Positions 11,601 through 22,006 of a stretch of 64,000 nucleotides of DNA are shown in pieces. Position 1 is the first letter of the stretch. Each line of letters starts with the position of its first letter. Where the stretch lies: NCBI GenBank assembly GCA_949130485.1, contig OX422191.1, positions 267,001 through 331,000 of the forward strand. The letters run 5' to 3'. This DNA comes from Agelas oroides. Lineage: Eukaryota > Porifera > Demospongiae > Agelasida > Agelasidae. The notes under the pieces were generated by a model. It was not told where the DNA came from. It searched no databases and saw only the letters and a program-made list of their open reading frames with translations. Both the position numbers and the translations under genes were made by a program.

Positions 11601-13217
11601 AGAGGCAATCACTTCCGCTCAGAGTCTTAGCCTGGCGCCGCCGTCCAGTTCGTTTGTCTGCCTCAGCGCTTTAGAGTAGCAGTAGCTTCAATTTCCCGAT
11701 TGGCTTGAGCAATAGCCATCAAAGGCACACTCACTGAGAGGCTTCTATTGGAGTTAGGATTTAGGAAGTTTGAAGTAGTGCCGGCTTGAAACATCATTCA
11801 TTCTCCGTGGGTGAAGACAATTTCGCAGTTTTAATTTTCGTGAATTCCTCTCTACTCATGAAAAACGTGAAAATTAAGAACCATACGTCTCAAGCATCCA
11901 CTATGTAACAAGGACCCGCCCCCTCTTCTTGCTCAAGTTTCAGTACAGGGTTGAGAAGTAAAATATTAAGGGCCCACCAAGGTACAATTGCTGACTCAAC
12001 AATTAACTGTGAAAATGTAATTGCTGAATTTTGCAATTAACTTGCCAGTAAAAATATAGCTTATACGATGAAGCCGAGGGGTCTACGGGATTTAGATGCC
12101 TGCAGAAACCTATATGAACCCCTGTGCAGGAAGCGCAAGGGTGTTTATGGTTTCCGAAGAGATCTAAATCCCATAGGCCCCGAGGGTTTCATCATATAAG
12201 GTATTTATACTATAGCCAATCAAATTGTTTCTCTCCTTAGCAACAAAACTGTGTGCATTTCTCTACAAACTGCCTAGCAACGGCTACAGTTCAAATTCTG
12301 AATAAGTGAGCTCTCTTTCAAGCTGTTCGCTGACCATTTACCTTGCGACAATTCAACTTTCTACTTGCTCAGCAACACTCACTAGTGATTGGAATTCAAA
12401 ACCCGAATTCAAATTCAGAGCGCCTGAGAATGAGACCGAAATGTCTCACCCCATTACATTGTGAATTTTCTCAGTGGTGTGTGCGTTGTGTTGATATATT
12501 CCAGGTATATGTTCCAAGCGCTATAAAGTGGTAGGGAGGTTCACAGCAATGACCAGTTGATGGTGACTGTACTAAGATGCACTAAGCATGACTTCAGAAG
12601 CCAATTCTGTGTAAGACTGACAAGTCAGGGAGCTTGGACAGTATGTAGAAGGTGTGTCGAGTGGGGGAGCACCAACACCGCTGGCACATCGATGTGAAAA
12701 TTTTCACACATACATAAAATGTGAAGTTAAAACATAATGGGATATGGGAATGGGGCATTTATGGCTTAAATGGATGGGGCATTTATGGCTTAAGTTGGGG
12801 TGTCGTGTAGGGGAGCACCAACACTGGTTCTTGAAAAAAGCTACGAGCACAGAACATGGGACAAGGATTGGCAAAGATAGAGACTCTAGACTTAAGAACA
12901 TATCATAGTTTGAGCTAGCCTCATTCCCAGGCTCTCCCCTCGCCCCGACGAAAAATAGAAAAGGAGGGGGCGAGGGGAGAGCCTGGGAACAAGGCTAAGT
13001 TTGAGCTTACTGCATGTCTAACCATCTGGTTTGCATCCACTCAGTCTTTGCTACAATCTAATGTCACCAGTACATGAGCACTTTACTCTTGCACACTCTA
13101 TGGTAATGTTATCTTGCTGGTAATGATTATATAACTTTTTTTGGAGCACCACTGTTTATAGTTTTCACTACATGTTCTACATTATAGGGTATGTACAATG
13201 CAGATGACTTCCGATGA
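6253..13217 (+). CDS. ATP6V1F: V-type H+-ATPase subunit F
   Basis: Five exons are 6253-6312, 7292-7373, 8641-8723, 10430-10552 and 13188-13217 (TGA), all with GT-AG borders and matching phases (0,1,0,0). They encode 125 residues, close to the usual 119-124. Recognisable segments are [20 protein letters not shown], then KREPNFLVV, then [15 protein letters not shown], and finally [20 protein letters not shown] followed by ILRRAK and GMYNADDFR. Subunit F belongs to the central stalk of the V1 sector, coupling ATP hydrolysis to rotation for acidification of endomembrane compartments. The introns are full of repeats: a 78-bp tandem array and a TAGTCTC element in intron 2, a (CA)n tract forming the exon-3 acceptor, and an inverted repeat pair around exon 4. 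Confidence 0.93.
6530..6773. mobile_element. TAGCCTT/AAGGCTA foldback in ATP6V1F intron 1
   Basis: The left end is TAGCCTTATTCCCAGGCCTT and the right end is AAGGCTTGAGAACAAGGCTA. They are inverted repeats of the TAGCC type. The middle, with CCAAAC/GTTTGG blocks, has no ORF. I do not see a convincing 9-bp duplication, so the insertion is old or rearranged. Confidence 0.5.
7160..7250. repeat. (GT)n microsatellite in ATP6V1F intron 1
   Basis: Interrupted GT repeats with ATGT variants run over about 90 bp, just upstream of exon 2. Cys/Val-rich open frames across it are artefacts. Confidence 0.9.
7663..8035. repeat. 78-bp tandem repeat in ATP6V1F intron 2
   Basis: About four copies of a 68-78-bp unit contain GTCCATCACTCACTAATGCT and GACTCGAAGGACAACTTTTA. 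The last copy is split by a TAGTCTC element at 7911-7990. A related sequence (ATCATCCCTACTGCCGAGTC) precedes the array near 7495. Confidence 0.85.
7911..7990. mobile_element. TAGTCTC mini-element, 80 bp, 9-bp TSD
   Basis: It starts TAGTCTCGGTCCCAGACC and ends GGTCTGGGGATGAGACTA. The flanks are a perfect 9-bp duplication, TGAGTCCTA (7902-7910 and 7991-7999). It is inserted in the fourth unit of the 78-bp tandem repeat, which gives an internal empty-site control. Confidence 0.87.
8609..8640. repeat. (CA)n forming a splice acceptor
   Basis: A pure CA run ends in the CAG acceptor of ATP6V1F exon 3 (exon starts at 8641). It is an unusual, purine-interrupted acceptor tract. Confidence 0.85.
8817..9170. 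mobile_element. TAGCCTC repeat family B copy
   Basis: It begins TAGCCTCATTCCCAGGCTC. It contains the family's inner features (AGAGAGCCTGGTAT near 8875 and its inverted partner ATACCAGGCTCTCC near 9137, plus a GTTGGTTGAAAAAC block). Related copies lie at about 9400-9700, 33119-33417, 41483-41862, 44535-44917 and 60929-61318. No protein is encoded, and the right end is degenerate. Confidence 0.5.
9400..9700. mobile_element. TAGCCT repeat family B fragments
   Basis: The GTGTAGTTGGTTGATGAGG and TATCATACACATACAGC blocks seen in other family-B copies recur here. They are followed by a TAGCCTTGTTCCCAGGCCTT hairpin at about 9626-9697 whose right end is lost. The 128-codon minus-strand open frame across this region is a by-product. 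Confidence 0.45.
10058..10947. repeat. inverted repeat pair flanking ATP6V1F exon 4
   Basis: The left arm 10058-10204 and right arm 10807-10947 are inverted copies of one repeat. It contains GGTATCCTAGCAACCATGAT, ATGGATAATAAACAT and CACTCGTTAGC blocks. A third, longer copy lies at about 56270-56600. The arms enclose exon 4 (10430-10552). They have no coding potential. In the transcript they could pair and loop out the exon. Confidence 0.75.
12050..12215. repeat. foldback repeat in ATP6V1F intron 4
   Basis: Imperfect inverted arms (ATACGATGAAGCCGAGGGGT...GGGATTTAGAT against ATCTAAATCCC...GGTTTCATCATATAAG) form a hairpin of about 150 bp. No ends or target duplication could be defined. Confidence 0.55.
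12916..12997. mobile_element. TAGCCTC mini-element, 82 bp, 9-bp TSD
   Basis: Arms TAGCCTCATTCCCAGGCTCT and their near-perfect complement, ending CAAGGCTA, surround a short loop. The flanks are a perfect 9-bp duplication, AGTTTGAGC (12907-12915 and 12998-13006). It lies in ATP6V1F intron 4. Confidence 0.88.
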
Positions 13218-14533
13218 CAAGCTACGTGCTGGTGGAGAAATTTGTGGACCAATGTAATTTTGTATACCAACTCGCTATTTATAGTCTGTGTTGTGCACAA
13301 GTAAATTTATACTACCAACGTCAGTAGTAACTATAGTGCAGTTCCATGTCAAAGTTTCTGTGATTGTGTGACTGGGAATGAACTCTTTCAGTTGGCTCCT
13401 ACATAAACGAAGAAGGATATCTCTTATCAACTCAAGTTGGTAACAGATAACCTTCTTCAATTCTGAATGAGCTTTATGCTACGTGTAGTCTATGTATGTC
13501 TTTACCTACCAGTATTGGGTAAATGTTGAACTGAGCATATGCATGATTATATAACATGATTGTATATTTGTGGTGCTGCACTCTCGGTGTGCAGGTAAAG
13601 GTTGTAAAGGACACTGGTGTCTTTGCTGTCAGTCTTTTTTGAGCTGGTGAGCGATGTGATCTGCAGCTGCAGGCACTGCTAACTCCGGCTGGTCTACATT
13701 GTCCTATACTAGTGGAACTCTTTGCAGGAAAACATTGTGGCATGTTGTTGCAAGGGACAACTATACACACCAGTGTTGTTAAGAGTTTATGCTTTTAGGT
13801 TAGTTACAGATTTAGAAAATACTATTGGTTTATAGTTTAGTTGTATGGTTATCAATGAAAAAAGTCAGTCTTAGTATAGTTATAGTTGGGTTTAGTTATA
13901 GTTTGCAATTTGGCCAGTTAACTTATTTTTAGTAAGTTATAGTTTGGCCAATATTTTAATTAACTAAAATCTTAACGTGACTCAATCAATGGGGTATGGA
14001 AGTGAACCTTGTGGATTCAATGGTGTAGCATCCAGTAAGTATGTTTGTAAGACTATCGTGCAATCATGGCTAATGTCTTTGTCAAGTTCATTATTATCGT
14101 TTGACAGCCATATACACGATAAAGCCTACCAAGAATGGAGAGTGCAAATCTGGGACCATGATACCTATTGCACATGCAGATTATGTTGTGTCCAGCTCTT
14201 AATTATTTACGTTCTACCTTTTTTCAGCTGTTTATCCGACTTACATACTTCTTTCACCTGCCTTACCTTACCCTTATTGATAAATTTAAGTACATTCTTA
14301 TAGTGTATTGTAAAATAATTGGGAAATATTATATTTGCATAACTTATATAAAACCAGCTTTTAAATCTGTGATATCTGTCTTGCCATTATTTTGTACCCA
14401 TTTTTAGTAACTCAGGCCAGGCATTTTGCGTGTCACTCTGATAAAATATTTCATTCATTGTAACTTCCGAGCAAATTTTCGGTACATTACAGAGCAAATA
14501 CATGTATACGCACACTGGCATAATTATAACTGG
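13218..14533. other. intergenic, AT-rich
   Basis: This lies between ATP6V1F and the TSSK-like gene. It holds a relic near 13384-13455 (CAGTTGGCTCCTACATAAACG...CAGATAACC) related to the hairpin repeated in the ankyrin array at 41.0, 44.1 and 60.4 kb. A TAGTTATAGTT-rich low-complexity stretch lies at about 13795-13960. I see no supported gene. Confidence 0.6.
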
Positions 14534-15439
14534 TCAGAGTTCTGTGATCTGATCATGAACTTTCTCTGCATCAGCTCTACTCTCTGGCAACTTTCTCATC
14601 CATGGGTGTGTCTTGATTTCATCCAGAGTTGCACGTTCCTTTGGGTTGAAGGTGAGCATCGCTCGAATAAGGTCCTTGCATTCATCAGACACTCTGCTTG
14701 GGAAGCGGAGAAGTTTGCTGATGTCACACAGCAGCGATTTCACGTCAGAATCCTTGAAGGGCAGTCTACCGGTTACCATCGCGTACAGAATCACGCCCAT
14801 GCTCCAGATATCGGCGGATTCTCCGTTGTAGGAGTCACCCATGATCACCTCGGGAGCAGCGTAGGCGTACGAACCGCAAGATGTCTCTAGTAATTGTTTT
14901 CCTTCCAGCGTTCTTGCGAAACCGAAGTCAGATATCAGTAGTCTATGCTGGGAATCCAGGAGGAGATTCTCGCACTTCAGGTCCCGGTGCACTACCTTCA
15001 TTTCGTGGCACTTTGAGATACCATCGACAAGATCGGTGAAAAGGGCTCGCGCTGTCTTCTCGGAAAGGTATTTTCTCGAGTTGATGAAGTCGAGGAGATC
15101 GCCGCTCTCAGCCAGCTCCATTACCAAGCAGATGTAGTCGTTTGTGTGAATCACTTCGTACAGCTTCACAGTGTTCTTGTGCTCCACCTTCCTCAGAGCT
15201 TCGATTTCCCGCGGGAGAAATTTGGTAATTATGTCCTTCGGGGCGGACTTCTTGCTGATCATCTTGATTGCAACGTCCATCTTGAGTTTCAAGGAACGGG
15301 CGCACTTCACTTTCCCATAGGAACCACTCCCTAGAGTTTGTCCCAGGATGTAGCCGTGTTGGTGAAGGCCATATTTGGCATTTTCACCGATTGATCCTGT
15401 CACAGTGCGTGACTGAGTGTGAACGTTCCCTGCGGGCAT
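14534..15439 (-). CDS. TSSK-type serine/threonine protein kinase
   Basis: A single-exon frame of 301 codons encodes one kinase domain (residues about 30-285). The Gly-rich loop is LGSGSYGKV, the ATP-binding Lys is in VAIKMISKK, and the catalytic loop is HRDLKCENLLLD. The magnesium motif DFGFAR and the activation segment CGSYAYAAPE follow. Then come the substrate-lobe motifs DIWSMGVILYAMVTGRLPF and the family-typical HPWM near the C-terminus. The DFGFAR/CGSxAYAAPE combination, about 300-residue length and lack of introns fit the testis-specific serine kinase group within the CAMK superfamily, which acts in sperm maturation in vertebrates. All key residues are present, so it should be active. 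The exact paralogue cannot be named by eye. Confidence 0.88.
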   Translation of the reverse strand: MPAGNVHTQSRTVTGSIGENAKYGLHQHGYILGQTLGSGSYGKVKCARSLKLKMDVAIKMISKKSAPKDIITKFLPREIEALRKVEHKNTVKLYEVIHTNDYICLVMELAESGDLLDFINSRKYLSEKTARALFTDLVDGISKCHEMKVVHRDLKCENLLLDSQHRLLISDFGFARTLEGKQLLETSCGSYAYAAPEVIMGDSYNGESADIWSMGVILYAMVTGRLPFKDSDVKSLLCDISKLLRFPSRVSDECKDLIRAMLTFNPKERATLDEIKTHPWMRKLPESRADAEKVHDQITEL

Positions 15440-16501
15440 TGCGTAGAAGTTTCGGGTAATGGTGAAGAAATCTGGCGCAGACTCTCCAACACTGCCATGT
15501 CTGTCTTATCCGGCCATTTTGAAGGAGAATAACGCCAGCTAGTCCGCACCAGTCGCTTGGAAACAGAAGTGACGTTGAGATACGTACAACGCGAATGAAC
15601 ACCATAAAGAAGAGAGCTAAACACTGTGGAGTCGTACGTCATATCATTCCTCTAAGAAACCAGCGTACGGGCTTGTCTACGCGCGCTGGTCGCATAGAAA
15701 CAACCATGGTGCACGCGCATAATGCAAGAAGCGTCCAGGTGGCATACGTCATACGCCGCGCGTACGCGTACGCCAGTATATACACGTAACCCAATCATTA
15801 TGCTGACTTTTTAGTCTAAACAGACCATAGGCATAGGCAGTACAGTAGTATCTTCTGTATATGGATACATGAGATAAGTATAGGCCTATACAATGACAAG
15901 CATAAATATGTACAGATGTTTAAGACACCCCGGTAGTAGGACGCAAATGCAAGGTGGCTTCCGAAGGGAAGAGCTTGGCAAGGCAACTAAAAAGAGGAAA
16001 ACAGCAATACATGTACAGACTTTAATACAGACACATAACTGCATAAAACAGGCTATAAGTATAACCTGTAGAAATGTTTGTTAGAGTCCCAGCTCGTGCA
16101 GTTTCTCGAATTAAAAATGCGATAGGAGCATGCGATAGAGATCTGTGATAGTTTCAGTAGTGTGCTTTTGGCAAGTTGTTTTGAGAGACCGGCCAACTTG
16201 AAAAGTACAGGTCAGGCATTTGATGGCACATGGTTCATAGTGACCAAGGGAGCCAATTTCCAGAGTTCTGAAAGAAACTGGTGAGGCCTCTGTCTTCCAG
16301 ATCACTGATCAGTTGGAGGCATGGTGGCTTTTCTTATTTCTTCTTTCTGGCAGCTTACAAGCACATATCAGCTATGATGTGTCGCAAGACAGGTAGACGC
16401 ACCAGACCACCCCTCTGTGACCCCAGGTCGCTTCGCGCATGCGCGCGAGGTAATAAACGTTAGTTACTCATGAAAAGCTGCACGTTGTATGTGTTGCGAC
16501 T
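15440..16501. other. intergenic between divergent kinase and MAPEG-like genes
   Basis: This interval must hold both promoters. It is CpG-containing near 15440-15780, with alternating CGCGCGTACGCGTACG at about 15756-15771. No TATA box stands out and no additional gene is supported. Short frames here are not conserved-looking. Confidence 0.5.
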
Positions 16502-17113
16502 ATGACATCTATGCCTGTGGACTCACCGAGCCATCCCGAGTACTCTAGGACACTCCACAGAGTGCATCTGGGTGTGGGGCTTGGCTTCTCTGCCACACTG
16601 TTTCTTTTGGGCTACTGGTGCATCGATTTCTCCTTGCCTCCGTCACTGTCGTTGTCCGACACGCTTGTCTACACACTGCGTTGGAGCCTGCCAATGGCTG
16701 TAGTGGTGATGTGGGCTATACACAACGTGGGACAGTCTAGGAAGAATTGTGCCGCCATCAGGCCACTGTCTGGGAATGAACACCTCAATCAGCTGCAGAA
16801 AAACTTTCTGTCAAATTCTCTGGAGCAGTTTTTGGTGGCATTTGTGAGCATAGTGGTTCTGAGTACCTACTTGGAGGACGTGGAACAGTTCAAGATGATT
16901 CCGGTGTTTTCAATCAATTTTGTCCTGGCCAGAATCATCTTCTGCATTGGTTATGCCATCCATGAGGACTACAGGGGAGTTGGTATGGTGATGACGTATT
17001 TTCCAACCCTCTTTGTTGTGGCCGTAGATGTATATTTCATCTTCTCCAAGGGCTTTGTACTTACAGTTGGAGACAAGACTACCACCCTTTCTACCTCATT
17101 TGCCAAGCTGTGA
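16502..17113 (+). CDS. MAPEG-like multi-pass membrane protein (TMEM79-like)
   Basis: An intronless 203-residue protein starts MTSMPVDSPSHPEY. Hydrophobic segments lie at about residues 25-45, 58-76, 108-127, 138-155 and 164-183, giving four or five transmembrane helices. The central LSNSLEQFLVAFVSIVVLSTY, with following NFVLARIIFCIGYAIHEDYRG, resembles the MAPEG fold (microsomal glutathione transferase / leukotriene C4 synthase group), where the helix pair carries an Asn/Glu and Arg-rich active site. Overall it looks more like the divergent TMEM79-type members than a classical enzyme. Catalytic activity is not established from sequence. It is an isolated gene, divergent from the TSSK-like kinase. 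Confidence 0.65.
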   Translation: MTSMPVDSPSHPEYSRTLHRVHLGVGLGFSATLFLLGYWCIDFSLPPSLSLSDTLVYTLRWSLPMAVVVMWAIHNVGQSRKNCAAIRPLSGNEHLNQLQKNFLSNSLEQFLVAFVSIVVLSTYLEDVEQFKMIPVFSINFVLARIIFCIGYAIHEDYRGVGMVMTYFPTLFVVAVDVYFIFSKGFVLTVGDKTTTLSTSFAKL

Positions 17114-18113
17114 ATGGCAACAGAGAAAGAACTCTAGCCAGTTAAATCATATATTATCCCAAATTGCTTCGATCCTTATGCCCTATATATGACGTATGTA
17201 CCACAGAAAGAGCCATGAAACTTACTTTCACATGGTTGGGTTAGATCATTCAGGCTAGGGCTAGTTTTGTATCAGCTATATATGAACTTTATTGCTGCAG
17301 TAGGCAATGTAATCATCTTGTGATAACGACCAATCATTTGACCTTGATCAGATTTCTGCCGTCCAGTGCGCAAAATATTGCCTTCAAAAGTGGTGTAAGA
17401 ATTTGTATATAGAGGATTGCAGAATGGCATGGTCTACATTGAAACGACCGATAATGACAATAATTTAGTATGCTACATACGGATACACTAATGTTACAGG
17501 CAGGTGACTATATATAGCTGTACCTTTCAGTATGTATATGGCTCCATGCAATCTGCCTGCAGCAGCTAGGGGAGCTCTCATGTACATAATCTTCCCTAGG
17601 ACCCTCTCAGTATGGCCTTTCTACGTAGCTCCACCCATGTTTCCACATCTAACTTAATAGAATCACTTCAACTACTTTAGCAAGAACAGATGCAGTGTAC
17701 AATATTAATGGGACTGGGGGATCTAACAGTATTTAGTCCACTCATGAATAATTAATGACCCAGAAACTTTGATTTTCAATTAGTCTGGAAGTATTTATAT
17801 TCACTAAAATACCCCAGAGCAACTTAAACACCTCTCTTGGTGGACTAAGTCAGTTAGACACCTCGTACAGCTAGGTTTTCCTTCGTTGTGACAACCTTAG
17901 CAGTTAACATAATTACCTCGGCTTTGCCTCAGTAATTATGTTGCGGTTGTCAGTACCTCGGAAAAACCTGTACGAGGTGTCTACCTATACTAAAGTCCAA
18001 TGGCACTTTTGCATGGCAACCTCATTCCTGTACACAACACAGTCAGGTGAGCTGAATCATCATAGGAACAATGAAACAACAAGCTCATAGTCTAACAGAC
18101 ATGATAAATCTGA
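17114..18113. other. intergenic with one foldback
   Basis: This lies between the convergent MAPEG-like and PPCS genes. A foldback at about 17858-17985 pairs GACACCTCGTACAGCTAGGT with ACCTGTACGAGGTGTC and CATAATTACC with GTAATTATG. The rest shows nothing recognisable. Confidence 0.5.
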
Positions 18114-20839
18114 TCATCCTGAGGATTTGTGCTTGGCTACTACAGCATTCACAATTCTCTCCTCAATCTCAATTTCCTCAGCAACTTCATCTTGAGTCAA
18201 CTGTACTTTCTCTTCTGAGTCCATTGTAACCAAGGTAACAGCGGTCTTGCGCGTGTCAAGACGGTTGGCAACCACCATCTGTGTGAATATGTATGTGTCA
18301 GTAAGTATGTAGACTTTCCACATAATATAATGGTACATGACCATGCATGTTTGTGTAAGTGTATGTACATATCTTCAAATGTTTCTAACCTGGTGGTGAT
18401 ATTTCTGTAGCGCAGCTTTTGCATGAGGTACAAGAAGTGACTCTTCTGTCTCCAGCTAAACAGAGTGCACACAACATACTTGAATAATTAGGCCTCTAGG
18501 ACTTGTAGCAACACTGTAATAGTAGATCAGCAACTGAGTCACTTTTTACTTTATAACTTCACTTTTCAAACCAAGTTGTATTTTAGCACACCAGTTACAC
18601 CTTAAATGTGATGGTGAAAGCATCAGGAGCCCACTCCTTCCTCAGCGGCACAATCATCTTCGGTGTGTGGCTGAAACAAAGTTCCAAACGTCCCGAGGAC
18701 TGTATTTTGTGTTCTGCCTATAGGATGGAGTATATACTAGCTCTAAAAAGTGTGGCATGAATACAAACAGCTTGTCAAGAGGAAATAGCAAAATTACCAT
18801 ACTGTTATATAGCAAAAGTATAGCTAGTTACTCTGAAAGCTTGATGTCATCAAATAAATATGCCCAATGATGACTTAAAATTCTTAAATGAGGATACCAA
18901 GTGAATCCACCCAACAATTTAATTGATCAACAGCAAGTAAATAGTAGCCTCGGTCCCAGGCCTCCCCCGTTTTACCTTCCGTTTACGTTCACAATGATAC
19001 ACGGGAGCGGAAGACCGGCGGTCTTCCGCTCCCGTGTATTATTGTGAACGCAAACGGAAGGTAAAACGGGGGAGGCCTGGGACCGAGGCTAAGTAAATAG
19101 TAGACTCTGGTTAATAAGCGTATGCGCTTATAAGTGTAAGTGGTAAGCAAATACGCACCTAATAGAGGATAAGCGCTAAATAAGGGATGCAATGAAAGCC
19201 ACGCCCTACATGTACAGGCGCGGCGGGTATGAGTGTGCAGTAGATCTTTAGATGCGTTCACCTGGCAAGTATCGACATAAAATCAGAAGGCTCCATCCTC
19301 CTCGAAGAGACCATCACTCGCAGACATTGTATACTCAAGGAGATATGCGGGGCTCTATGCGTCATGCAGGAGAAATTTTACTAGGCTTAGTAGTCCAGTC
19401 GTAAGCCGCGAAAGATGAGGCTTGTGACTTAGAAGCGGGAAAAAAAACTGTGTAGCTCTTCTTTGTTTGACTTCAGGATGACTATCAAGTGTACTGCGTG
19501 CTCTTGGTACCATGGTTTTCACTCGATCTCTTGCCACCATCTATTTATTGCACATGCGCTTAATAAATGATGCCTTGTACAAGGAAGGAAGCATGCGCCT
19601 AATAAATAATATGCGCCTAATAACCAGAGTTTATGGTACCCAATGATTGTACGTAATGATCGTATACGGCAACAGACTCTCATTATCCCCAATCTGTTAC
19701 TGCAGCAGCCGGAGTGCATGTGATCCCTGTTCTGCCCTCCTTGCATGTACTAGTTTTAAGTACCATGTGACCCACCATGTTAGCAGGATGGATGTAGAAG
19801 TCTGATACAGCAGCTGCGAGGTACACTACAGCCTGTGTACCAAGGGGGGCCAGGAGACGGGAGATCTCCCTTAGAAAGAAGAGATACTGGAACACTGTAG
19901 TGTAAGCAACCAGGAGCAACATCTCCTCTTGGTTGGCCTGTGACAAAATCTTTAGCATTACAGAAATTCCAGTAAGGAATACACTGTATAGGCTTATTGC
20001 TATAGCAATTAATAGCTACCAGGAATTACTGAGCTCTTATGTAGCACATCTGAAAATCAAGTTCGCGGTCCCAATGTTTCAATCCAAGGATCTTGATCGG
20101 GCCCCTAGCTTGATGTTCACTGTGTGTTATGTACCAGTAAGAGCTCAATTATGTTATGTCCACCTTGTTGTATGCTGACAGAACTTTCAAGAGTTTGCTC
20201 TTCATCTCTTCTGGAATGGAGACTGCAGAAAAAAAGGACATTGTGTCCCATTCCCATAATGGCATGAAGTATAGAGCTGGGATTCCCAGTTATTATATAT
20301 GAATGTACCAGTCAAGCTGTTGTTTGCCTCTGATCTTAGCCAGTCGAGGAAGTTTTCTTGGCTAAAGTGTCTCTGGAAGGGCTTCAGCGATGATTCTCGA
20401 TGGAGAAAGATGACTGCATAGCCCCTGGCTAAGAAGTATCTTGATGTACATGTCAAGGAGCAAACTGCCAGGAAAATGACATGCACATGTAAACATTAGC
20501 TTCCCCATTAATGTCTTTGGTACAGCCGATGCTTGTGCTACATCCTTGGATACTTGCCACCTGCTTTAAATGTGAATGTCCATCCTGTCTGTATGTTTTC
20601 CTATTAATCTATCTATCTGTCAATCCATCTACCTTTCCGTCTATTGCTGTGTTGCTATACGTCATCATGGCACATGAAGTGTGGATACTCAGCTGAGCTT
20701 GATCCTCTGGTTCCCTGGCTGAAGTTGTCCAAGAAACGAACTGTGTGCTTCTCGAGAGGGACAGTGGTGCCACCAGACTACATGAAAATGAAAATGTTTC
20801 CCTGATGAAAATGGTTTAATGTAGAGTTTTATCTATCTG

Positions 20840-20883
<44 letters not shown>

Positions 20884-21599
20884 CCTATCTATCTACCTAT
20901 CTATCTATCTATCTATCTACCTATCTATCTACCTATCTATCTACCTATCTATCTATCTATCTACCTACCTATCAATCTACCTATCTATCTATCTATCTAC
21001 CTACCTATCAATCTACCTATCTATCTATCTATCTACCTATCTATCTATCTATCTATCTACCTACCTATCAATCTACCTATCTATCTACCTATCTATCTAT
21101 CTAGCTATCTATCTATCTACATGTATCTGATTTATCCTTATTGCTACGAATCATTCACAAACTTTCAGCACTTTTCACAAGCTACTATTATAAGTTGTCA
21201 TCCGGCCTTAGACAAATGGATAGGTTCAAACATAGAAAAATGAAAAGTTCTTCAGTTATTGTACACCAGAACCAGGACTCTAGCTTTCATCAAGTTATTG
21301 ATAGCTTCAAGTACATTCTTGTATATCCAACATCCTAGTTTGTCACATGCTGCATGGTGTCATTGTGATAGTCCAACCCCAGCATTGCATAACTAGCTAG
21401 CTATACTATATAGAAGCTTGTAATATAGCTTGTTTCTTACAGTAATGAGCACCACAGGCCTGCTGTTGCCATGGTGATACATCACAAACTCTCTCACAGC
21501 TGCTGTCACTGAGTCAAGGTTTTCAGGGGGTGGTGAAGAATGAAAGAAGTCCTCATAATCATCACCAGCTAGCTGTTCTGCAGCCATTGTTGTGGACAT
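18114..21599 (-). CDS. PPCS: phosphopantothenate-cysteine ligase (PPCS)
   Basis: Eight exons on the minus strand are 21599-21441, 20777-20689, 20439-20309, 20222-20164, 19937-19776, 18717-18601, 18455-18390 and 18278-18114. All have GT-AG borders and compatible phases, giving 315 residues (human about 311). PPCS joins cysteine to 4'-phosphopantothenate using a nucleotide triphosphate, the second step of coenzyme A synthesis in the cytosol. Signatures are SGGTTVPLE and [13 protein letters not shown] (nucleotide/phosphopantothenate site), [19 protein letters not shown] with EHKIQSSG (catalytic region), and [13 protein letters not shown]. The C-terminus [17 protein letters not shown]...EIEERIV is also typical. 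A 5' UTR splice acceptor appears just before the start codon. Intron 1 contains a (CTAT)n array and intron 5 a palindromic TAGCCTC element. Confidence 0.93.
18945..19091. mobile_element. near-perfect palindromic TAGCCTC element, 147 bp, 9-bp TSD
   Basis: Two arms of about 73 bp, almost perfectly complementary, start TAGCCTCGGTCCCAGGCC and end GGCCTGGGACCGAGGCTA. They meet at an ACCGGCGGT centre. The flanks are a perfect 9-bp duplication, AGTAAATAG (18936-18944 and 19092-19100). It sits in PPCS intron 5. Few arm mismatches imply a young insertion or gene conversion between arms. Confidence 0.93.
20831..21123. repeat. (CTAT)n microsatellite, about 290 bp
   Basis: A long tetranucleotide array of CTAT with interspersed CTAC and CAAT variants, organised in higher-order blocks (CTACCTACCTATCAAT recurs three times), lies in PPCS intron 1. 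Confidence 0.95.
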
Positions 21600-21752
21600 G
21601 CCTGGAACTGAAACAGCATGATCCGATGCACAGATGATATTATTTTATTGGTACATCCTTGTGACCCAGTCAATTAGCTATATTGGTAAAATGAATTTAC
21701 TGTAGCCAAACTACTACCCACCTCCTTGGAACCTGTGAACACTGTGTGAGGT

Positions 21753-21807
21753 TAGTCTCACAGGCCCAACCCATCTTTTGCGGAAGTGGGTCGGGCCTGT
21801 GAGACTA
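21753..21807. mobile_element. 55-bp TAGTCTC mini-element with 9-bp TSD
   Basis: This tiny hairpin consists of TAGTCTCACAGGCCC...GGGCCTGTGAGACTA with almost no loop. It is flanked by a perfect 9-bp duplication, GTGTGAGGT (21744-21752 and 21808-21816). It is the smallest apparently mobile unit in the window. Confidence 0.88.
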
Positions 21808-21891
21808 GTGTGAGGTGTCAGAACAAGACTAATGGCTCCCCAAAGTTTTTAATCCCTCTTGACAATACACCCCTGCTCTGGCTACATGCAC

Positions 21892-22006
21892 AATATTAGT
21901 TTTGCAAGCCACACCCTTCGCAGAGACATACATGTAGTCTCGTGCCCAGACTATTTCAAGTTCTGGGCACGAGACTAGCAGAGACAAGGGTGTGGCTTGC
22001 GAGACT
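21892..22006. mobile_element. nested pair of TAGTCTC hairpin elements
   Basis: The outer arms are GCAAGCCACACCCTT and AAGGGTGTGGCTTGCGAGACTA. Inside, at about 21939-21977, lies a second hairpin TAGTCTCGTGCCCAGAC...GGGCACGAGACTA. It is bordered by GCAGAGACA on both sides, the left copy being separated by six extra bases (TACATG). The outer flanks match at six of nine positions. It looks like one element inserted into another. Confidence 0.65.

Noticed and set aside
14426-14890. 154-codon plus-strand open frame
   Set aside because: It is the antisense shadow of the TSSK-like kinase, whose motifs are unambiguous on the minus strand.
20831-21123. possible CRISPR-like or satellite array
   Set aside because: It is a simple (CTAT)n microsatellite with variant units, with no spacers and in a eukaryotic intron.
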